Assembly (NCBI GenBank): GCA_003551865.1
Contig: PUNU01000119.1
Coordinates: 1-6,610 of the forward strand
Length of the DNA: 6,610 nucleotides
Direction of reading: 5' to 3'
Source of the DNA: Syntrophomonadaceae bacterium
Lineage (GTDB): Bacteria; Bacillota_D; Dethiobacteria; DTU022
Under the pieces are notes generated by a model. The model was given only the letters and a program-made list of their open reading frames with translations. It searched no databases and was not told where the DNA came from. Made by a program: the position numbers and the translations under genes. This document shows positions 6,420 to 6,610 of the stretch, piece by piece (position 1 is the first letter of the stretch; each line of letters starts with the position of its first letter).

Positions 6420-6610
6420 CAAAAGGCGGCATAAGTGGCGCAGTATTCTAGTTGGCGTCCCTCCCCGAAAGCGGGCCTAAAAATCCGCTAAGGGCACATC
6501 GATGAAGTTCCTGGTGGTGGCTGCCGACGCCCAGTCGGGAGCTGCTGCTGGGAGTTAAGAAGGATGGGGCGATCTACAAAGGCATGTAGGCGTTGACCCT
6601 GCCTTCGCGG
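6420..6610 (+). ncRNA. ole: OLE RNA, 5' portion (cut by window end)
   Basis: OLE RNA is a ~600-nt structured RNA of extremophilic and anaerobic Firmicutes. It associates with the membrane protein OapA and is linked to stress tolerance (cold, alcohol, magnesium) in Bacillus halodurans. The identification rests on position directly downstream of xseA-xseB-ispA, the known OLE context, plus non-coding character and dense pairing potential. GGCGTC (6454-6459) can pair with GACGCC (6526-6531), enclosing CCCG-AAAG-CGGG (6464-6475) and CCCT (6459-6462) with AGGG (6491-6494). A competing hairpin GCT-g-CCGAC/GTCGG-g-AGC lies at 6520-6542, CCCAG (6530-6534) can pair with CTGGG (6548-6552), and CTAC (6574-6577) with GTAG (6586-6589). 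All three forward frames are broken by stops. The 5' end is taken from the promoter and is approximate; about two thirds of the RNA should lie beyond the window, followed by oapA and/or dxs. No alignment could be run. Confidence 0.82.

Noticed and set aside
6502..6558. Small open frame of 18 codons (MKFLVVAADAQSGAAAGS) preceded by AAGGG.
   Set aside because: It lies inside the structured RNA region, and its GCTGCT and CCCAG/CTGGG content is explained by helices. It is very short and has no recognisable peptide signature.
1..6610. CRISPR arrays, tRNA genes, insertion sequences and prophage elements.
   Set aside because: No spaced direct repeats, tRNA-like cloverleaf, transposase or terminal inverted repeats were seen on either strand.

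Overview
The window looks like a chromosomal segment of an anaerobic, moderately GC-rich Firmicute, probably a Moorella-, Desulfotomaculum- or Pelotomaculum-like clostridial relative. This rests on three things: an iron-sulfur and flavin electron-transfer complex of the type used by acetogens and syntrophs, strong GGAGG ribosome-binding sites, and a xseA-xseB-ispA cluster followed by a structured non-coding sequence. That last arrangement matches the known setting of OLE (ornate, large, extremophilic) RNA. All supported genes are on the + strand and closely packed, so they probably form one operon at least up to ispA.

Layout: (1) 1-1910 is the 3' part of a large redox gene that enters from the left. 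It joins the C-terminal 4Fe-4S region of a NuoF/HydB-type NADH dehydrogenase subunit to a complete GltD/NfnB-like FAD/NAD(P)H oxidoreductase. (2) 1933-3954 encodes a NuoG-like iron-sulfur subunit with a 2Fe-2S domain, a His-Cys3 cluster, a 2x[4Fe-4S] domain and a molybdopterin-oxidoreductase fold that seems to lack the catalytic Cys/Sec. The two proteins probably belong to one soluble NAD(P)-linked complex, either a transhydrogenase or electron-bifurcating device or the diaphorase part of a formate dehydrogenase. (3) 3959-5185 and 5175-5435 encode both subunits of exonuclease VII. (4) 5435-6319 encodes a short-chain trans-prenyl diphosphate synthase (IspA). (5) 6320-6610 has no credible protein gene. 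It holds a good sigma-A-type promoter with an extended -10 (6385-6413), followed by compensating helices and compact GC-rich loops that I read as the first ~190 nt of an OLE RNA, cut off by the window end.

How the parts relate: xseA, xseB and ispA are linked by stop/start overlaps or very short gaps, which suggests translational coupling. OLE RNA is known from extremophilic and anaerobic Firmicutes between ispA and oapA/dxs, so those genes are expected just beyond the right edge. The redox genes directly upstream may reflect a link between carbon/electron metabolism and this cluster. The points most worth following up are the OLE RNA 5' end with its own promoter, the NuoF-GltD fusion paired with a Mo-site-less NuoG-like partner, and a terminator-like hairpin inside xseA.
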